The notes beneath the pieces were generated by a model. The model saw nothing but the letters and a program-made list of their open reading frames with translations, ran no database searches and had not been told where the DNA came from. Both the position numbers and the translations under genes were made by a program. Positions 18,363 to 27,394 of a stretch of DNA of 64,000 nt are shown here, one piece after another; position 1 is the first letter of the stretch, and every line of letters begins with the position of its first letter. The DNA is from Aliivibrio sp. (GTDB lineage Bacteria; Pseudomonadota; Gammaproteobacteria; Enterobacterales; Vibrionaceae), in NCBI GenBank assembly GCA_016764915.1, contig JAESQY010000128.1:32092-96091 (forward strand). The letters are read 5' to 3'.

Positions 18363-19172
18363 GTGCAAAAGTGGTTTGGTATCGTTTTGGTACTTGTTAT
18401 TGGATTATCGGGTTGCGCTCAAACTCCTGAAAGTGAGATCTTCTCTGTCACCGCCCCTAAAAATGTCGATTATTCCGTTGTGGATGAAGAGAGTGGACTT
18501 GATAGCGATATTAACGACCCGCTCGAAGGCTTTAACCGCTGGATGTGGGATTTTAACTATGACATATTGGATCCATACGTCGCGAGACCTGTTTCAGTCG
18601 GTTACGTCACCTACATTCCGTCTCCTGTGCGAAAAGGGGTCTCAAATTTTTTAGCTAATCTTGATGAGCCCTCGAGTATCGTCAATAATTTATTGATGGG
18701 CAATGGTGATAAGGCTCTTATTCACTTTAACCGTTTCTGGATCAACACCTTTTTTGGAATAGTGGGTGTTATTGATATCGCCAGTGCTGCCGAGATCGGC
18801 AAGTTGGATAACAAAGAGTTTGGCGATGCGCTGGGTAATCATGGTGTGGGGCATGGACCGTATGTCATGTTACCGGTTTATGGCCCAGTCACCGTTAGGA
18901 ATACCGGTGATTTTGTCGATGGTCTCTATCTACCTCTCTCATACCTAGGTTTCGTACCAAGTGTCGGTAAGTGGTTATTTGAAGGGATGGAGTCTAGGGC
19001 TGCATTAGTCTCTCAAGAAGTGTTGCTTGACAACTCTCCTGATCCTTATGCATTAACACGTAGCGCCTACCTTCAACGACAAGATTTTAATGCCGAGGTT
19101 GATAGTGATGAGCAAGCCTTAGATGATGAGCTTCTGCTTGAAGACTTTATGGATGAGATAGACGCTGAGTAG
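18363..19172 (+). CDS. mlaA: Outer-membrane lipoprotein MlaA (VacJ)
   Basis: MlaA extracts phospholipids from the outer leaflet of the outer membrane for the Mla return pathway. The 269-residue protein starts with GTG and has a lipoprotein signal with lipobox LSGC (Cys18). The family core follows: NDPLEGFNRWMWDFNYDILDPY, then VRKGVSNFLANLDEPSSIVNNLL, and a glycine-rich HGVGHGPYVMLPVYGP region. The C-terminal tail is strongly acidic. The mlaBCDEF genes are not in this window. Confidence 0.95.
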   Translation: MQKWFGIVLVLVIGLSGCAQTPESEIFSVTAPKNVDYSVVDEESGLDSDINDPLEGFNRWMWDFNYDILDPYVARPVSVGYVTYIPSPVRKGVSNFLANLDEPSSIVNNLLMGNGDKALIHFNRFWINTFFGIVGVIDIASAAEIGKLDNKEFGDALGNHGVGHGPYVMLPVYGPVTVRNTGDFVDGLYLPLSYLGFVPSVGKWLFEGMESRAALVSQEVLLDNSPDPYALTRSAYLQRQDFNAEVDSDEQALDDELLLEDFMDEIDAE

Positions 19173-19226
19173 TTGGAAACATTAAATTTATGAATAGCAC
19201 ATTAAGAATTTTAGCAGCAAGTAACG

Positions 19227-20303
19227 ATGAAACACGCTAATCTTAATGTATCGACTCATGTAGATAACGTCACAGTAGCCAAAATAATGAATAAAGACGA
19301 TTTTGAAAAAGCGACGGCTAATTTAAAAAAAGCAGTGCCACTGATGATCAAGCACCGGGTTTCTGCGACGCCAACCAATTATGCTTTATGGTATACCTAT
19401 GTGGATAATGCTATCCCCGCGCTTAACAGCGATATGGATCAAGTGTTGGAGAGTTATGGTTTATGTCCACCTGCTGCGGGTGAGAAGCTTTATAATAATT
19501 ATGTCGCCAGTAAAGCGGAAACCAATTTTCGAGAATTACGTGCCAGTGTGGATGTGTTGTTAACTGAGGTGACGAGTTCAATGACAGATACTATTGCCGG
19601 TACTGCTGCATTTACTCAGATGGTCGATAAAAGCTTTGACAGCCTGGCTCGAGTCGAAGACGAAGGGTTGAGCATTGAAGAGGTGATGACGGTAGTTCGT
19701 CAATTAGTCAATGAGTCTCGAGAGATTCGCCACTCGACCAAATTTCTGAATAGCCAATTGAATAACGCCAAGGGTGAGATCACGAACCTGAAAGAGCAGT
19801 TGGTCGAAGTGCAAAAAGATGCGCTGTTTGATAGTTTATCGAGCCTCTATAACCGCCGCGCATTTGACCGAGACATTACCGCGTTGTGCAAAGCGAATCA
19901 GCCAATGTGTTTAGTGATATTGGATATTGATTATTTTAAGATGTTTAACGATGAGTATGGCCATCTTTTTGGCGATATGGTGATTAAATCGTTAGCACGA
20001 CGTTTGCAGTTAAGTTGTCAAGATGGGGTAACGGCATACCGTTATGGTGGTGAAGAGTTCGCTATGATTGTGCCCAATAAATCGCTGCGCATGGCGAGGC
20101 AGTTTGCTGATGGTTTACGCCGCGCGATTGAAAAAATGTCAATCAAAGATCGCCGCAGCAGCAAACGGATAGAGAGCGTTACCGCTTCGTTTGGTGTGGC
20201 GGAGTTCAGCAAAGGCCAGTCATTTAATGCACTGATAGAAAAAGCCGATCAGCAGCTGTATGACGCCAAACGTTTGGGCAGAAACCGGGTGATGCCGCTG
20301 TAA
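19227..20303 (+). CDS. GGDEF-domain diguanylate cyclase (GGEEF, no I-site)
   Basis: This 358-residue cytoplasmic protein has an N-terminal helical region with a conserved-looking segment LKKAVPLMIKHRVSATPTNYALWYTYVD, a coiled-coil stretch (about residues 150-195) and a C-terminal GGDEF domain (about 200-355). The active-site signature is RYGGEEF, competent for cyclic di-GMP synthesis. The inhibitory RxxD site usually five residues upstream is absent. The ATG at 19227 is the longest start; an ATG at 19287 (MNKDDFEKA) is an attractive alternative. It lies 54 bases after mlaA and before a bidirectional terminator. No input domain of known specificity is seen. Confidence 0.88.
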   Translation: MKHANLNVSTHVDNVTVAKIMNKDDFEKATANLKKAVPLMIKHRVSATPTNYALWYTYVDNAIPALNSDMDQVLESYGLCPPAAGEKLYNNYVASKAETNFRELRASVDVLLTEVTSSMTDTIAGTAAFTQMVDKSFDSLARVEDEGLSIEEVMTVVRQLVNESREIRHSTKFLNSQLNNAKGEITNLKEQLVEVQKDALFDSLSSLYNRRAFDRDITALCKANQPMCLVILDIDYFKMFNDEYGHLFGDMVIKSLARRLQLSCQDGVTAYRYGGEEFAMIVPNKSLRMARQFADGLRRAIEKMSIKDRRSSKRIESVTASFGVAEFSKGQSFNALIEKADQQLYDAKRLGRNRVMPL

Positions 20304-20322
20304 ACACCGATTTCATTGCAAT

Positions 20323-20354
20323 AAAAAAGGTTGACCACTTGGTCAACCTTTTTT
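20323..20354. terminator. Bidirectional terminator between the GGDEF gene and fadL
   Basis: A 14-bp perfect stem (20323-20336 with 20341-20354) has a 4-base loop, with A6 on the left and T6 on the right. It can end transcripts from both converging genes. Confidence 0.9.
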
Positions 20355-20361
20355 GTTCTGC

Positions 20362-20396
20362 CTAGAAACTAGAAACTAGAAACTAGAAACTAGAAA
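20362..20396. repeat. Five tandem copies of a 7-bp unit
   Basis: The unit CTAGAAA is repeated five times without error. The copy at 20390-20396 contains the last Phe codon (except nothing beyond it) and the TAG stop of the FadL-like gene; the other four copies lie in its 3' untranslated region. Confidence 0.95.
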
Positions 20397-21652
20397 CTGC
20401 GGGTGTACTGCACGCCTAGTAATACTGCGTTAGCACGAGTGGTTGCATCAATAGAAGATAGTACAGTGCCACCAGAGGTCACCTTTTCTTCATGAACGGT
20501 AACATCTTTACCTACTAGGTAGGTGGCACCAAAGTCGATGTTGGATTTGGCATCAAGATGGTAGGTAAAACCAGCTGAAAACCATTGACGATCAGAGTCT
20601 GGTACAGAAATTGAAGTCACTTCATCTTGTGCACTCTGGTCATACATGTAACCAGTACGCAGTGTCCACTCCTCGTTGAGGTAGTAAGTACCACCGATTG
20701 AGTAGTGCATGGCGTTTTTCCATTTATAGGTATTGATGGTGCCGTGCGCGTCACTATCCAAAGTGTCAAATGCTGCCCAACCAATCCACTGCACGCTGTA
20801 GTGCACCGCAAATTTGGTGTCTTCTAAGCGGTGGTAACCGGAAAATTCCGCCATATCAGGCAATGGCATGTACAAGGTGTCGTCATTAGCGACCGGCTGA
20901 CTGAGGTTAGGAGCATAAGTAATATCACCTTTGGCTTCAAGCTCTGGGCTGTAGTGGTAAGAGAGGCCAAAACGGTTGTTTTCGTTTAGCTCATATACGG
21001 TTCCAAGGTTAAAACCAAAGCCAATGCCAGCGGCATCGGCATCTAATGCAGTTGTATTAGCAGCGCCACCTGGGAAAGTCGCACTGAAATCGCGCTGAAG
21101 TTTGCCTGTGCCATAGATGATGTCTAAACCCGCGCCGATGCTCCATTGCTCATCAATACGGTATGAACCGCTGAGACCTAAGTTCATACTCTTCACGTCG
21201 GTCAGACCGCCATACTCTGAGCCCACAAAGTTGTCATCAAATTCGGTTTTGGTGCCAAAGTTGGAATAAAGGTTTACACCTACCGCGAATTTTTCATTGA
21301 TCGGCACAATCACGTGGATGTTGGGTACATAGGAAGTATCCCCTGCATCGCTGTAATTTGAATCAGCAGCGGGGCTGCCTAAAGAATTATATGTTGAATC
21401 TTTAACTTCAATTTCAGAAGCAATCGAAACCACACCCAAAGAGAGGGAAACGTCATCGAAAAGGGCCATGGCTGCTGGGTTACGAGCCATTACTGACGCG
21501 TTATCAGCGATAACCGCATCACCAGCAAATGCGCGACCTAGGCCGGTTGCGGATTGCGCGTTAAGTTGGAAACCAGCTGCGGTAGCCTGTTGAGTGGTTA
21601 GCAATACTGCTGCTGCTAACAGGGTCTTCCTGAAGAGTTGTGGATTATTCAT
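20390..21652 (-). CDS. fadL: FadL-family outer-membrane long-chain fatty acid transporter
   Basis: FadL-type 14-strand barrels take up long-chain fatty acids. The 420-residue protein has a signal peptide ending TATAA-GFQLNAQSATGLG, which places the family N-terminal plug motif (GFQLNxQSxxGLGRAFAGDA...) directly after cleavage, followed by NPAAMALFDD. The alternating strand pattern runs to a C-terminal Phe, the outer-membrane assembly signal. Two other fatty acid genes, fadI and fadJ, are nearby, and a FadR-like half-site lies upstream. Vibrios often carry several FadL paralogues, so substrate is not certain. Confidence 0.9.
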   Translation of the reverse strand: MNNPQLFRKTLLAAAVLLTTQQATAAGFQLNAQSATGLGRAFAGDAVIADNASVMARNPAAMALFDDVSLSLGVVSIASEIEVKDSTYNSLGSPAADSNYSDAGDTSYVPNIHVIVPINEKFAVGVNLYSNFGTKTEFDDNFVGSEYGGLTDVKSMNLGLSGSYRIDEQWSIGAGLDIIYGTGKLQRDFSATFPGGAANTTALDADAAGIGFGFNLGTVYELNENNRFGLSYHYSPELEAKGDITYAPNLSQPVANDDTLYMPLPDMAEFSGYHRLEDTKFAVHYSVQWIGWAAFDTLDSDAHGTINTYKWKNAMHYSIGGTYYLNEEWTLRTGYMYDQSAQDEVTSISVPDSDRQWFSAGFTYHLDAKSNIDFGATYLVGKDVTVHEEKVTSGGTVLSSIDATTRANAVLLGVQYTRSF

Positions 21653-21999
21653 AATTATTATTTTCCATGTTCTATGATGATTTAGAAAAACGCTTCCTGT
21701 TTTTCTCTACTGCATGTATCAAGCACATGTAATTTTTGTGCCAGAATTTTATATAAATTAGCATAGAGTAGAAATCCGACCAGTACATGAAAAACAACTA
21801 AATACGTGATCTTGCCCTTACTTTGCATAAATAGTAGGGAACTTCGCTGAACTTAAAGTAAATGCTCTATAATTGGTTAATTTACGCACGAAAATTAAAG
21901 AGGGTTTGATTGATATAGGTCAATATATAGTTGAAGTAAAAAGGATTTTCGGAGGATTAAGTGGCCAATATATCGCTATTAGCCACTGAGTAATGAAGA
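21653..21999. other. Intergenic region upstream of fadL, no gene
   Basis: The 347 bases are AT-rich and contain no credible ORF. They hold a candidate FadR half-site (21772-21787) and an FNR-like inverted repeat at 21910-21923, TTGAT ATAG GTCAA, which differs from the TTGAT-N4-ATCAA consensus at one base. I see no other structured element. Confidence 0.6.
21772..21787. promoter_or_regulatory. Candidate FadR half-site in the fadL promoter
   Basis: The segment contains TCCGACCAGT, matching the right half and centre of the FadR operator (TGGTCNGACCAGTT); the left half is degenerate. It sits about 120 bases before the fadL start. Confidence 0.3.
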
Positions 22000-22737
22000 C
22001 TATATTTTAAAGGTTAGATTGCTTTCAAGCTGTTTGGTGATTGCGGTAAGATTTTCTGCTTTATCACCAACAACTATCAAACTGGATGCATGTCCTTGTG
22101 CAGAAGATAGCGCAACCACCTCACCTTTTAAGTGATCGTCGTCGAACAGGTAGTCTTTGACACTGTTTGTCGGCACAACAAATACGGTGATTCGATCGTG
22201 TTCACCTTGCATCACTAAATGCAGCGCTGCGCCGATACCGGTAAAGCTGCAGTGATTGACATAATAAATGTGGGCAGGCAGTTCATGTACAAACTGTTGA
22301 CCAAAAGGCGCCAGTTTTGAATTGACCTGTTGCAGAGACACTTGCTCGTCGGCAATATCGGTCATCCCTGCTTCATCAACCACGTGGGCAAGAGCTGTAT
22401 CACCGAGAGACGCTTGAGCGGTTGGAATGATCACATTACGCCAGTTAAGCTGACCAATCATCAATCCACAGACAAAAGCGACGGAAGCGGCAATGGCCAG
22501 ATAGTTACGGGGAGACTTTTCCTGCACATGAGTTTCTGCAGCCTGACGAAACAAAATGGTGTCGGCAAGATCGTCTGGGACCTCTACATCAAGGGTCTGT
22601 TCAATTAAGCTGTCTAAATGATGCAACTCTCCCACCAGTTGTTGATTGGATGAGTTACCTTTTAATGCTTCAAGGATATCGTGGCTTTTATCGTGCGGAT
22701 TAGCCAAAATTCTGCGACGGAATTCTAAATCATCCAT
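22000..22737 (-). CDS. DUF3379 membrane protein, probable anti-sigma partner of the adjacent ECF sigma factor
   Basis: The 245-residue protein (from the ATG giving MDDLEFRRRILANP) has a cytoplasmic N-terminal part of about 80 residues, one membrane helix (about residues 80-97, NYLAIAASVAFVCGLMIGQL) and a periplasmic C-terminal domain of about 145 residues. The layout is that of a membrane-bound anti-sigma factor, and the start overlaps the end of the sigma factor gene by 8 bases. The DUF3379 assignment is from sequence resemblance of the N-terminus and the tandem arrangement. No catalytic motif is seen. The anti-sigma role is inference. Confidence 0.75.
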   Translation of the reverse strand: MDDLEFRRRILANPHDKSHDILEALKGNSSNQQLVGELHHLDSLIEQTLDVEVPDDLADTILFRQAAETHVQEKSPRNYLAIAASVAFVCGLMIGQLNWRNVIIPTAQASLGDTALAHVVDEAGMTDIADEQVSLQQVNSKLAPFGQQFVHELPAHIYYVNHCSFTGIGAALHLVMQGEHDRITVFVVPTNSVKDYLFDDDHLKGEVVALSSAQGHASSLIVVGDKAENLTAITKQLESNLTFKI

Positions 22738-23311
22738 TGTTTTGACCCTCATGTTGATGTTGTTTATCCAAGCTTTCTTTCAATTGATTACGAGCTCTAA
22801 ACAGTCGAGTCATCACCGTATTACGATTTAACCCTAAAATGTCAGAGATCTCTTCTCCACTAAAACCACCGATAACTTGCAACAGCAGGGGTTCTCGATA
22901 TTCAGCCTCAAGATTTAATATCTTTTGATGCAGCCAATGTTTTTCAATATCATCTTCACTGTGACAGAGGCTTTTATCTTCCACATAGTGATCATCAATA
23001 TCGACTAACTCCAGTCGTTTTCTCTCAAAACGTCGCGCATTCTCTCGTCTTAAAATGGTGATCAGCCACGATTTTGCGGATTTGTCATCTTTTAAGCTGT
23101 CCAGAGATCGCCACGCTCGAAGGCAGGTCTCTTGCACCAAATCTTCGGCAATGCTTTTGTCTTTACATAACCAGTAGGCATATCTAAAGAGGTCTTTATG
23201 CCAAGCTCTTACTAGAGCTTCATATCTTTTTTGTTTGTCCATACTTTTATAGACCGAGTCGTCGCTGTTTTTATTTCGATCTTTTTTACGAAAGGAGAAA
23301 AGTTGGCTCAT
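22730..23311 (-). CDS. ECF-type RNA polymerase sigma factor
   Basis: The 193-residue protein has region 2 (DLFRYAYWLCKDKSIAEDLVQETCLRAWRS) and region 4 (REPLLLQVIGGFSGEEISDILGLNRNTVMTRLFRARNQL), the two domains of group 4 sigma factors. The start giving MSQLFSF at 23311 has an AGGA nine bases upstream; other in-frame starts lie at 23338 and 23242. The gene is translationally coupled to the DUF3379 gene. The linker between the domains is charged and somewhat long. The stimulus is unknown; the adjacent fatty acid genes are suggestive only. Confidence 0.88.
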   Translation of the reverse strand: MSQLFSFRKKDRNKNSDDSVYKSMDKQKRYEALVRAWHKDLFRYAYWLCKDKSIAEDLVQETCLRAWRSLDSLKDDKSAKSWLITILRRENARRFERKRLELVDIDDHYVEDKSLCHSEDDIEKHWLHQKILNLEAEYREPLLLQVIGGFSGEEISDILGLNRNTVMTRLFRARNQLKESLDKQHQHEGQNNG

Positions 23312-23417
23312 TTCATTCATTCCTAAATATGCAGGCAATGCATCAAGTTGCTCTGTAACCGCAATCTATTTTCACACCAATATTGATCTGCTTCAAAAGT
23401 CGATATGTCATTAAGGT

Positions 23418-23423
23418 TATAAT
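23418..23423 (+). promoter_or_regulatory. Candidate -10 box for a short transcript
   Basis: A perfect TATAAT lies here without a good -35 at 16-18 bases. With the terminator at 23603-23632 it would define a transcript of about 200 nucleotides carrying the 40-codon ORF at 23492. Confidence 0.35.
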
Positions 23424-23491
23424 AGTAACGTTATCTAGCTACTCGTAACGTGACTGTTAGGTTTTAGTGTTGAGATAGGTAACACATCCTT

Positions 23492-23614
23492 ATGAAAGCT
23501 GGCGATATCGATTCACTCTTATTGACTTCTGGTGTTTTGATGTCTCTTATACAACTCTCTGACAACAGTCAGCACTTGTTAATAGCAATTTACAGCTTAT
23601 TTACCGCATCTTAA
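23492..23614 (+). CDS. Possible 40-codon small protein or sRNA region
   Basis: An ATG-initiated frame of 40 codons (begins MKAGDIDSLLLTSG, ends LLIAIYSLFTAS) stops inside the loop of a strong terminator. It is followed by no other gene before fadI. The Shine-Dalgarno is weak (AGGT about 15 bases upstream), so the transcript could equally be a small regulatory RNA. I do not recognise the sequence. The rest of the 530-base gap between the sigma factor gene and fadI holds only the FadR-like site. Confidence 0.3.
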   Translation: MKAGDIDSLLLTSGVLMSLIQLSDNSQHLLIAIYSLFTAS

Positions 23615-23632
23615 ATAGATGCGGTTTTTTTT
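23603..23632 (+). terminator. Strong rho-independent terminator upstream of fadI
   Basis: A 9-bp perfect stem (23603-23611 with 23617-23625) and a 5-base loop are followed by eight T. No annotated gene ends nearby, so it must end a short transcript starting within the gap. Confidence 0.85.
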
Positions 23633-23776
23633 AACGTATCTATTCAGTCTACAGCTTGCCATTCGAATTGACACTTTACTCACCCACATTCATTGCAAAT
23701 ATTCAGTAATAGATCGATTAGGTCATACTATTTTTCAAACAACAGTTTTAAATTTAGTAACATTTCAGTTACAATC

Positions 23777-23794
23777 GATCAGGTCAGACCTCTT
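23777..23794. promoter_or_regulatory. Candidate FadR operator for fadIJ
   Basis: The core AGGTCAGACCT is a perfect inverted repeat about a central base and matches 13 of 17 positions of the gammaproteobacterial FadR consensus (AACTGGTCNGACCAGTT). It lies 50-67 bases before the fadI start, where repression by FadR is expected. Confidence 0.6.
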
Positions 23795-23843
23795 AATCGC
23801 CAGTAACCTCGATTTAAGATGGGTCAATAAATAAGGAGATGTG

Positions 23844-25154
23844 ATGAGAACGCCACAAAATTTAACCACTCGTTCAGGGGAGCGAATTGCTGTCGTCACG
23901 GGACTAAGAACACCATTTGCTAAGCAGTCAACTGCATTCAGTACCGCCCCAGCGGTAGACATGGGTAAGATGGTCGTTAACCAGATGTTAAATCAGTTTG
24001 ATATTGATCCCGCTATTATTGATCAAGTGGTATTTGGCCAAGTGGTGCAAATGCCTGAAGCGCCCAATATTGCGCGTGAAATTGTGTTAGGAACAGGTAT
24101 GAATGTCAGCACTGATGCGTACAGTGTTACTCGCGCTTGTGCCACCAGTTTTCAAGCTGCAGCCAATGTTGCTGAGAGCATTATCTCTGGAACGATTGAT
24201 GTCGGCATTGCCGGTGGGGCAGACTCTTCGTCTGTATTGCCGATTGGTGTATCAAAAAAATTCGCGGCGACCTTATTAGCATTGAGCAAAACCAAAACAG
24301 TTGGCCAAAAAGTGGCGTTACTGCGAAAGCTGTCGCTAAAAGATTTGGCTCCGGTGCCCCCTGCGGTTGCCGAGTACTCAACTGGCATTAGCATGGGACA
24401 GACTGCTGAGCAGATGGCTAAATCCCACTCGATCAGTCGTCTCGCCCAAGAAGAGTTAGCGCATCGCTCGCACACCTTAGCAGCAAAAGCGTGGGCTGAT
24501 GGTTTGATTCAAGGGGAAGTGATGACTGCCTGTCCAGAGCCTTATAAATCCTGGATAGCAAAAGATAACAATATTCGAGAAAACTCGACCTTAGAGAGTT
24601 ACGCAAAACTCAGACCTGCATTTGATCGCAAGTATGGGTCGGTCACTGCTGCAACCAGCACGCCACTGACGGATGGTGCTGCGGCACTATTAATAATGAG
24701 AGAAGGTCGAGCCAAAGAGCTTGGTTTAGAGGTTCTGGGTTACATTCGCTCATACGCCTTTTCAGCGATAGATGTCCATCAAGACATGTTGATGGGCCCC
24801 TCTTATGCCACGCCAATAGCCCTAGATAGAGCAGGCATCACCTTAGCGGATCTGACCCTAATCGATATGCATGAAGCGTTTGCCGCACAGACATTAGCCA
24901 ACGTAAAAATGTTCGGCTCCGCTCAGTTTGCCAAAGAGAAGTTAGGTCGAAGCCAAGCGATTGGTGAGATTGATATGGATAAGTTTAATGTGTTGGGCGG
25001 CTCCCTTGCTTACGGTCACCCGTTTGCGGCAACTGGGGCAAGAATGATCACCCAAACTTTACGTGAACTGAAGCGTCGCGGTGGCGGTTTAGCTCTGAAC
25101 ACGGCTTGTGCGGCGGGTGGATTAGGCGCGGCAATGATTTTGGAGGCAGAATAA
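23844..25154 (+). CDS. fadI: 3-ketoacyl-CoA thiolase FadI
   Basis: FadI cleaves 3-ketoacyl-CoA in the last step of beta-oxidation and forms a complex with FadJ. The 436-residue protein has the nucleophile Cys99 in [11 protein letters not shown], the His in [16 protein letters not shown] and the second active-site Cys in [13 protein letters not shown]. The ATG at 23844 is preferred over the GTG one codon earlier because AAGGAG lies five bases upstream. Its stop overlaps the fadJ start by one base. A FadR-like operator lies upstream. Confidence 0.96.
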   Translation: MRTPQNLTTRSGERIAVVTGLRTPFAKQSTAFSTAPAVDMGKMVVNQMLNQFDIDPAIIDQVVFGQVVQMPEAPNIAREIVLGTGMNVSTDAYSVTRACATSFQAAANVAESIISGTIDVGIAGGADSSSVLPIGVSKKFAATLLALSKTKTVGQKVALLRKLSLKDLAPVPPAVAEYSTGISMGQTAEQMAKSHSISRLAQEELAHRSHTLAAKAWADGLIQGEVMTACPEPYKSWIAKDNNIRENSTLESYAKLRPAFDRKYGSVTAATSTPLTDGAAALLIMREGRAKELGLEVLGYIRSYAFSAIDVHQDMLMGPSYATPIALDRAGITLADLTLIDMHEAFAAQTLANVKMFGSAQFAKEKLGRSQAIGEIDMDKFNVLGGSLAYGHPFAATGARMITQTLRELKRRGGGLALNTACAAGGLGAAMILEAE

Positions 25155-27340
25155 TGAGTCAGTCAACGGTAGTAGAAAAAAACGTTTCAGAGAGCGAAAA
25201 AAACGCTGAGATAAAAAAGGATGGTGCGACCCTAGCACCCTCGTCTGCATTTACCTTATCCATTGATGATAATGCGATAGCTTGGCTGACCATTGATGTA
25301 CCCAATGAGAAAATGAATACGTTGAAGGCCGTTTTTGCCCAGCAGGTTACCGATGTGTTGGATGAGATTGACCAACGTAAAAAAGAGATTAAAGGGGTGA
25401 TTGTTCACTCAGCCAAACCGGACAATTTTGTTGCAGGTGCAGACATTAGAATGTTAGATGCTTGCACAACGGCAGTAGAAGCACAGCAGTTGGCAGAACA
25501 AGGACAAGCCCTATTTGCACGCCTTGAAGGGTTACCATTTCATGTGGTTGCTGCCATTCACGGGCCTTGTCTTGGCGGTGGATTAGAGTTGGCATTAGCG
25601 TGCCACTCAAGAGTGTGCAGCGATGCAGATATCACGCGAATCGGTCTGCCTGAAGTGCAACTTGGCCTGCTTCCAGGTTCGGGTGGTACACAGCGTCTTC
25701 CAAGGTTAGTGGGTGTGTTGCCAGCGTTAGATATGATTTTAACGGGAAAGCAACTACGCGGTAAAAAAGCAGCGAAGCTGGGCGTGGTGGATGCGTGTGT
25801 TCCGGAGTCCATATTATTAGACGTGGCTCAAAAGCTGGCATTAGGAAAGAAACCAAAACGTCATTTAGGCACTAAAGAGTGGTTAATGGCGAAAAACCCG
25901 CTAGGAAGAGCTGTCATTTTTGATCAAGCGGCGAAAAAAACCAATGCTAAAACGAGAGGCAATTACCCAGCAGCCGATGCCATTTTAGAAGTGATTAAAA
26001 TAGGGCTGCAAAAAGGGATGAAAAAAGGACTGCAGTTAGAGGCCAAACGCTTTGGTGAACTGGTGCAATCTTCGGAATCAGCGGCGTTGCGCAGTATCTT
26101 TTTTGCCACTACCGCAATGAAAAAAGAGCAAGGAAGTGATGCTGAACCTAACGTGGTATCGAGCGTTTCCGTTCTTGGTGGTGGCTTGATGGGGGCGGGA
26201 ATCGCTCATGTCTCAGTTGCTAAAGCGAATATTCCAGCCCGTATTAAAGATGTCTCTAATGATGGTGTGTTAAACGCACTCTCGTATAATTTTGCTCTTT
26301 TTGAGAAACAGCGTAAACGTAGAATTATTACCAAAGCGCAACAGCAGCAAAAGATGATGCAACTGTCTGGTGCTATCGATTTTACCGGGTTTGCTAAATC
26401 TGATGTGGTGATAGAAGCGGTATTTGAGGACTTGGCCCTTAAGCAGCAGATGGTGGCCACAACAGAAGAGAACGGTAAAGAGGGGGTGATTTTTGCCACC
26501 AATACCTCATCGCTGCCCATACACCAGATAGCTGAAGGCGCTAAAAAGCCCGAAAATATTATTGGTTTGCACTATTTTAGTCCGGTAGAGAAAATGCCGT
26601 TAGTGGAAGTCATTCCGCACCAAGGCACTTCGGATGAAACGATCTCTACCGTGGTATCACTGGCGAAAAAGCAGGGAAAAACGGCAATAGTGGTTGCTGA
26701 TAAAGCAGGGTTTTATGTCAACCGTATCTTAGCTCCCTATATGAATGAGTCGGCTCAAGTATTAATGTCTGGTGAGCCGATTGATCATATTGACCGCGCT
26801 CTGCTTGATTTTGGTTTCCCAGTTGGCCCCATTACTCTGCTTGATGAAGTCGGCATCGATATTGGTTCGAAAATCATGCCGATTTTGGTTGCTGAACTTG
26901 GTGAGCGATTCCAAGGGCCAGATGTGTTTGATCTGCTGTTGAAGGACAATCGAAAAGGTCGAAAAACCAATCGAGGTTTCTACCGTTATAAAGGTAAGAA
27001 AAAAGCGGTCGATAAATCGGTGTATAAACTGCTAAAGCTCAAACCGGTTCAAAAGCAGTCAGCCCCAATTATTGCCAAACGTTGCGCGTTAATGATGCTT
27101 AATGAAGCGGCTCGTTGTTTGGATGAGGGCATTATACGCTCTGCCCGTGATGGGGATATTGGCGCCATCTTTGGCATTGGTTTCCCTCCATTCTTAGGCG
27201 GTCCTTTCCGTTACATGGACAGTGTCGGGATCAGTCAGATTGTTGATGAGATGAATCAACATGCGAAAAAGTATGGTGATAGATTTTTGCCATGCGACAT
27301 ATTGGTTGAGATGGCGGAAAACAGTCGACGTTTTTATTAA
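25154..27340 (+). CDS. fadJ: Multifunctional fatty acid oxidation protein FadJ
   Basis: FadJ combines enoyl-CoA hydratase and 3-hydroxyacyl-CoA dehydrogenase. The 728-residue protein starts [10 protein letters not shown]; a longer frame entering fadI is not needed. The N-terminal crotonase domain shows [27 protein letters not shown] and [20 protein letters not shown]. The dehydrogenase part begins with the NAD-binding [14 protein letters not shown] (about residue 337) and includes [17 protein letters not shown]. The first 35 residues are a charged extension. It is coupled to fadI and is followed by a terminator. Confidence 0.96.
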   Translation: MSQSTVVEKNVSESEKNAEIKKDGATLAPSSAFTLSIDDNAIAWLTIDVPNEKMNTLKAVFAQQVTDVLDEIDQRKKEIKGVIVHSAKPDNFVAGADIRMLDACTTAVEAQQLAEQGQALFARLEGLPFHVVAAIHGPCLGGGLELALACHSRVCSDADITRIGLPEVQLGLLPGSGGTQRLPRLVGVLPALDMILTGKQLRGKKAAKLGVVDACVPESILLDVAQKLALGKKPKRHLGTKEWLMAKNPLGRAVIFDQAAKKTNAKTRGNYPAADAILEVIKIGLQKGMKKGLQLEAKRFGELVQSSESAALRSIFFATTAMKKEQGSDAEPNVVSSVSVLGGGLMGAGIAHVSVAKANIPARIKDVSNDGVLNALSYNFALFEKQRKRRIITKAQQQQKMMQLSGAIDFTGFAKSDVVIEAVFEDLALKQQMVATTEENGKEGVIFATNTSSLPIHQIAEGAKKPENIIGLHYFSPVEKMPLVEVIPHQGTSDETISTVVSLAKKQGKTAIVVADKAGFYVNRILAPYMNESAQVLMSGEPIDHIDRALLDFGFPVGPITLLDEVGIDIGSKIMPILVAELGERFQGPDVFDLLLKDNRKGRKTNRGFYRYKGKKKAVDKSVYKLLKLKPVQKQSAPIIAKRCALMMLNEAARCLDEGIIRSARDGDIGAIFGIGFPPFLGGPFRYMDSVGISQIVDEMNQHAKKYGDRFLPCDILVEMAENSRRFY

Positions 27341-27368
27341 GTTGACCGGTCCTGATATGGGTTAATAG

Positions 27369-27394
27369 AAAAGAGCCGTAAAGGCTCTTTTTTG
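27369..27394. terminator. Terminator after fadJ
   Basis: A 9-bp stem (27369-27377 with 27383-27391) with loop GTAAA and flanking A and T runs ends fadIJ and can also end the converging TraF-like gene. Confidence 0.88.

Noticed and set aside
18361..18654. 97-codon alternative frame over the start of mlaA
   Set aside because: The overlapping frame gives a full-length MlaA with lipobox and family motifs; this one is a shadow.
23619..23834. 71-codon open frame upstream of fadI
   Set aside because: It starts in the terminator T run and overlaps the FadR-like site, with no ribosome-binding site or recognisable protein.
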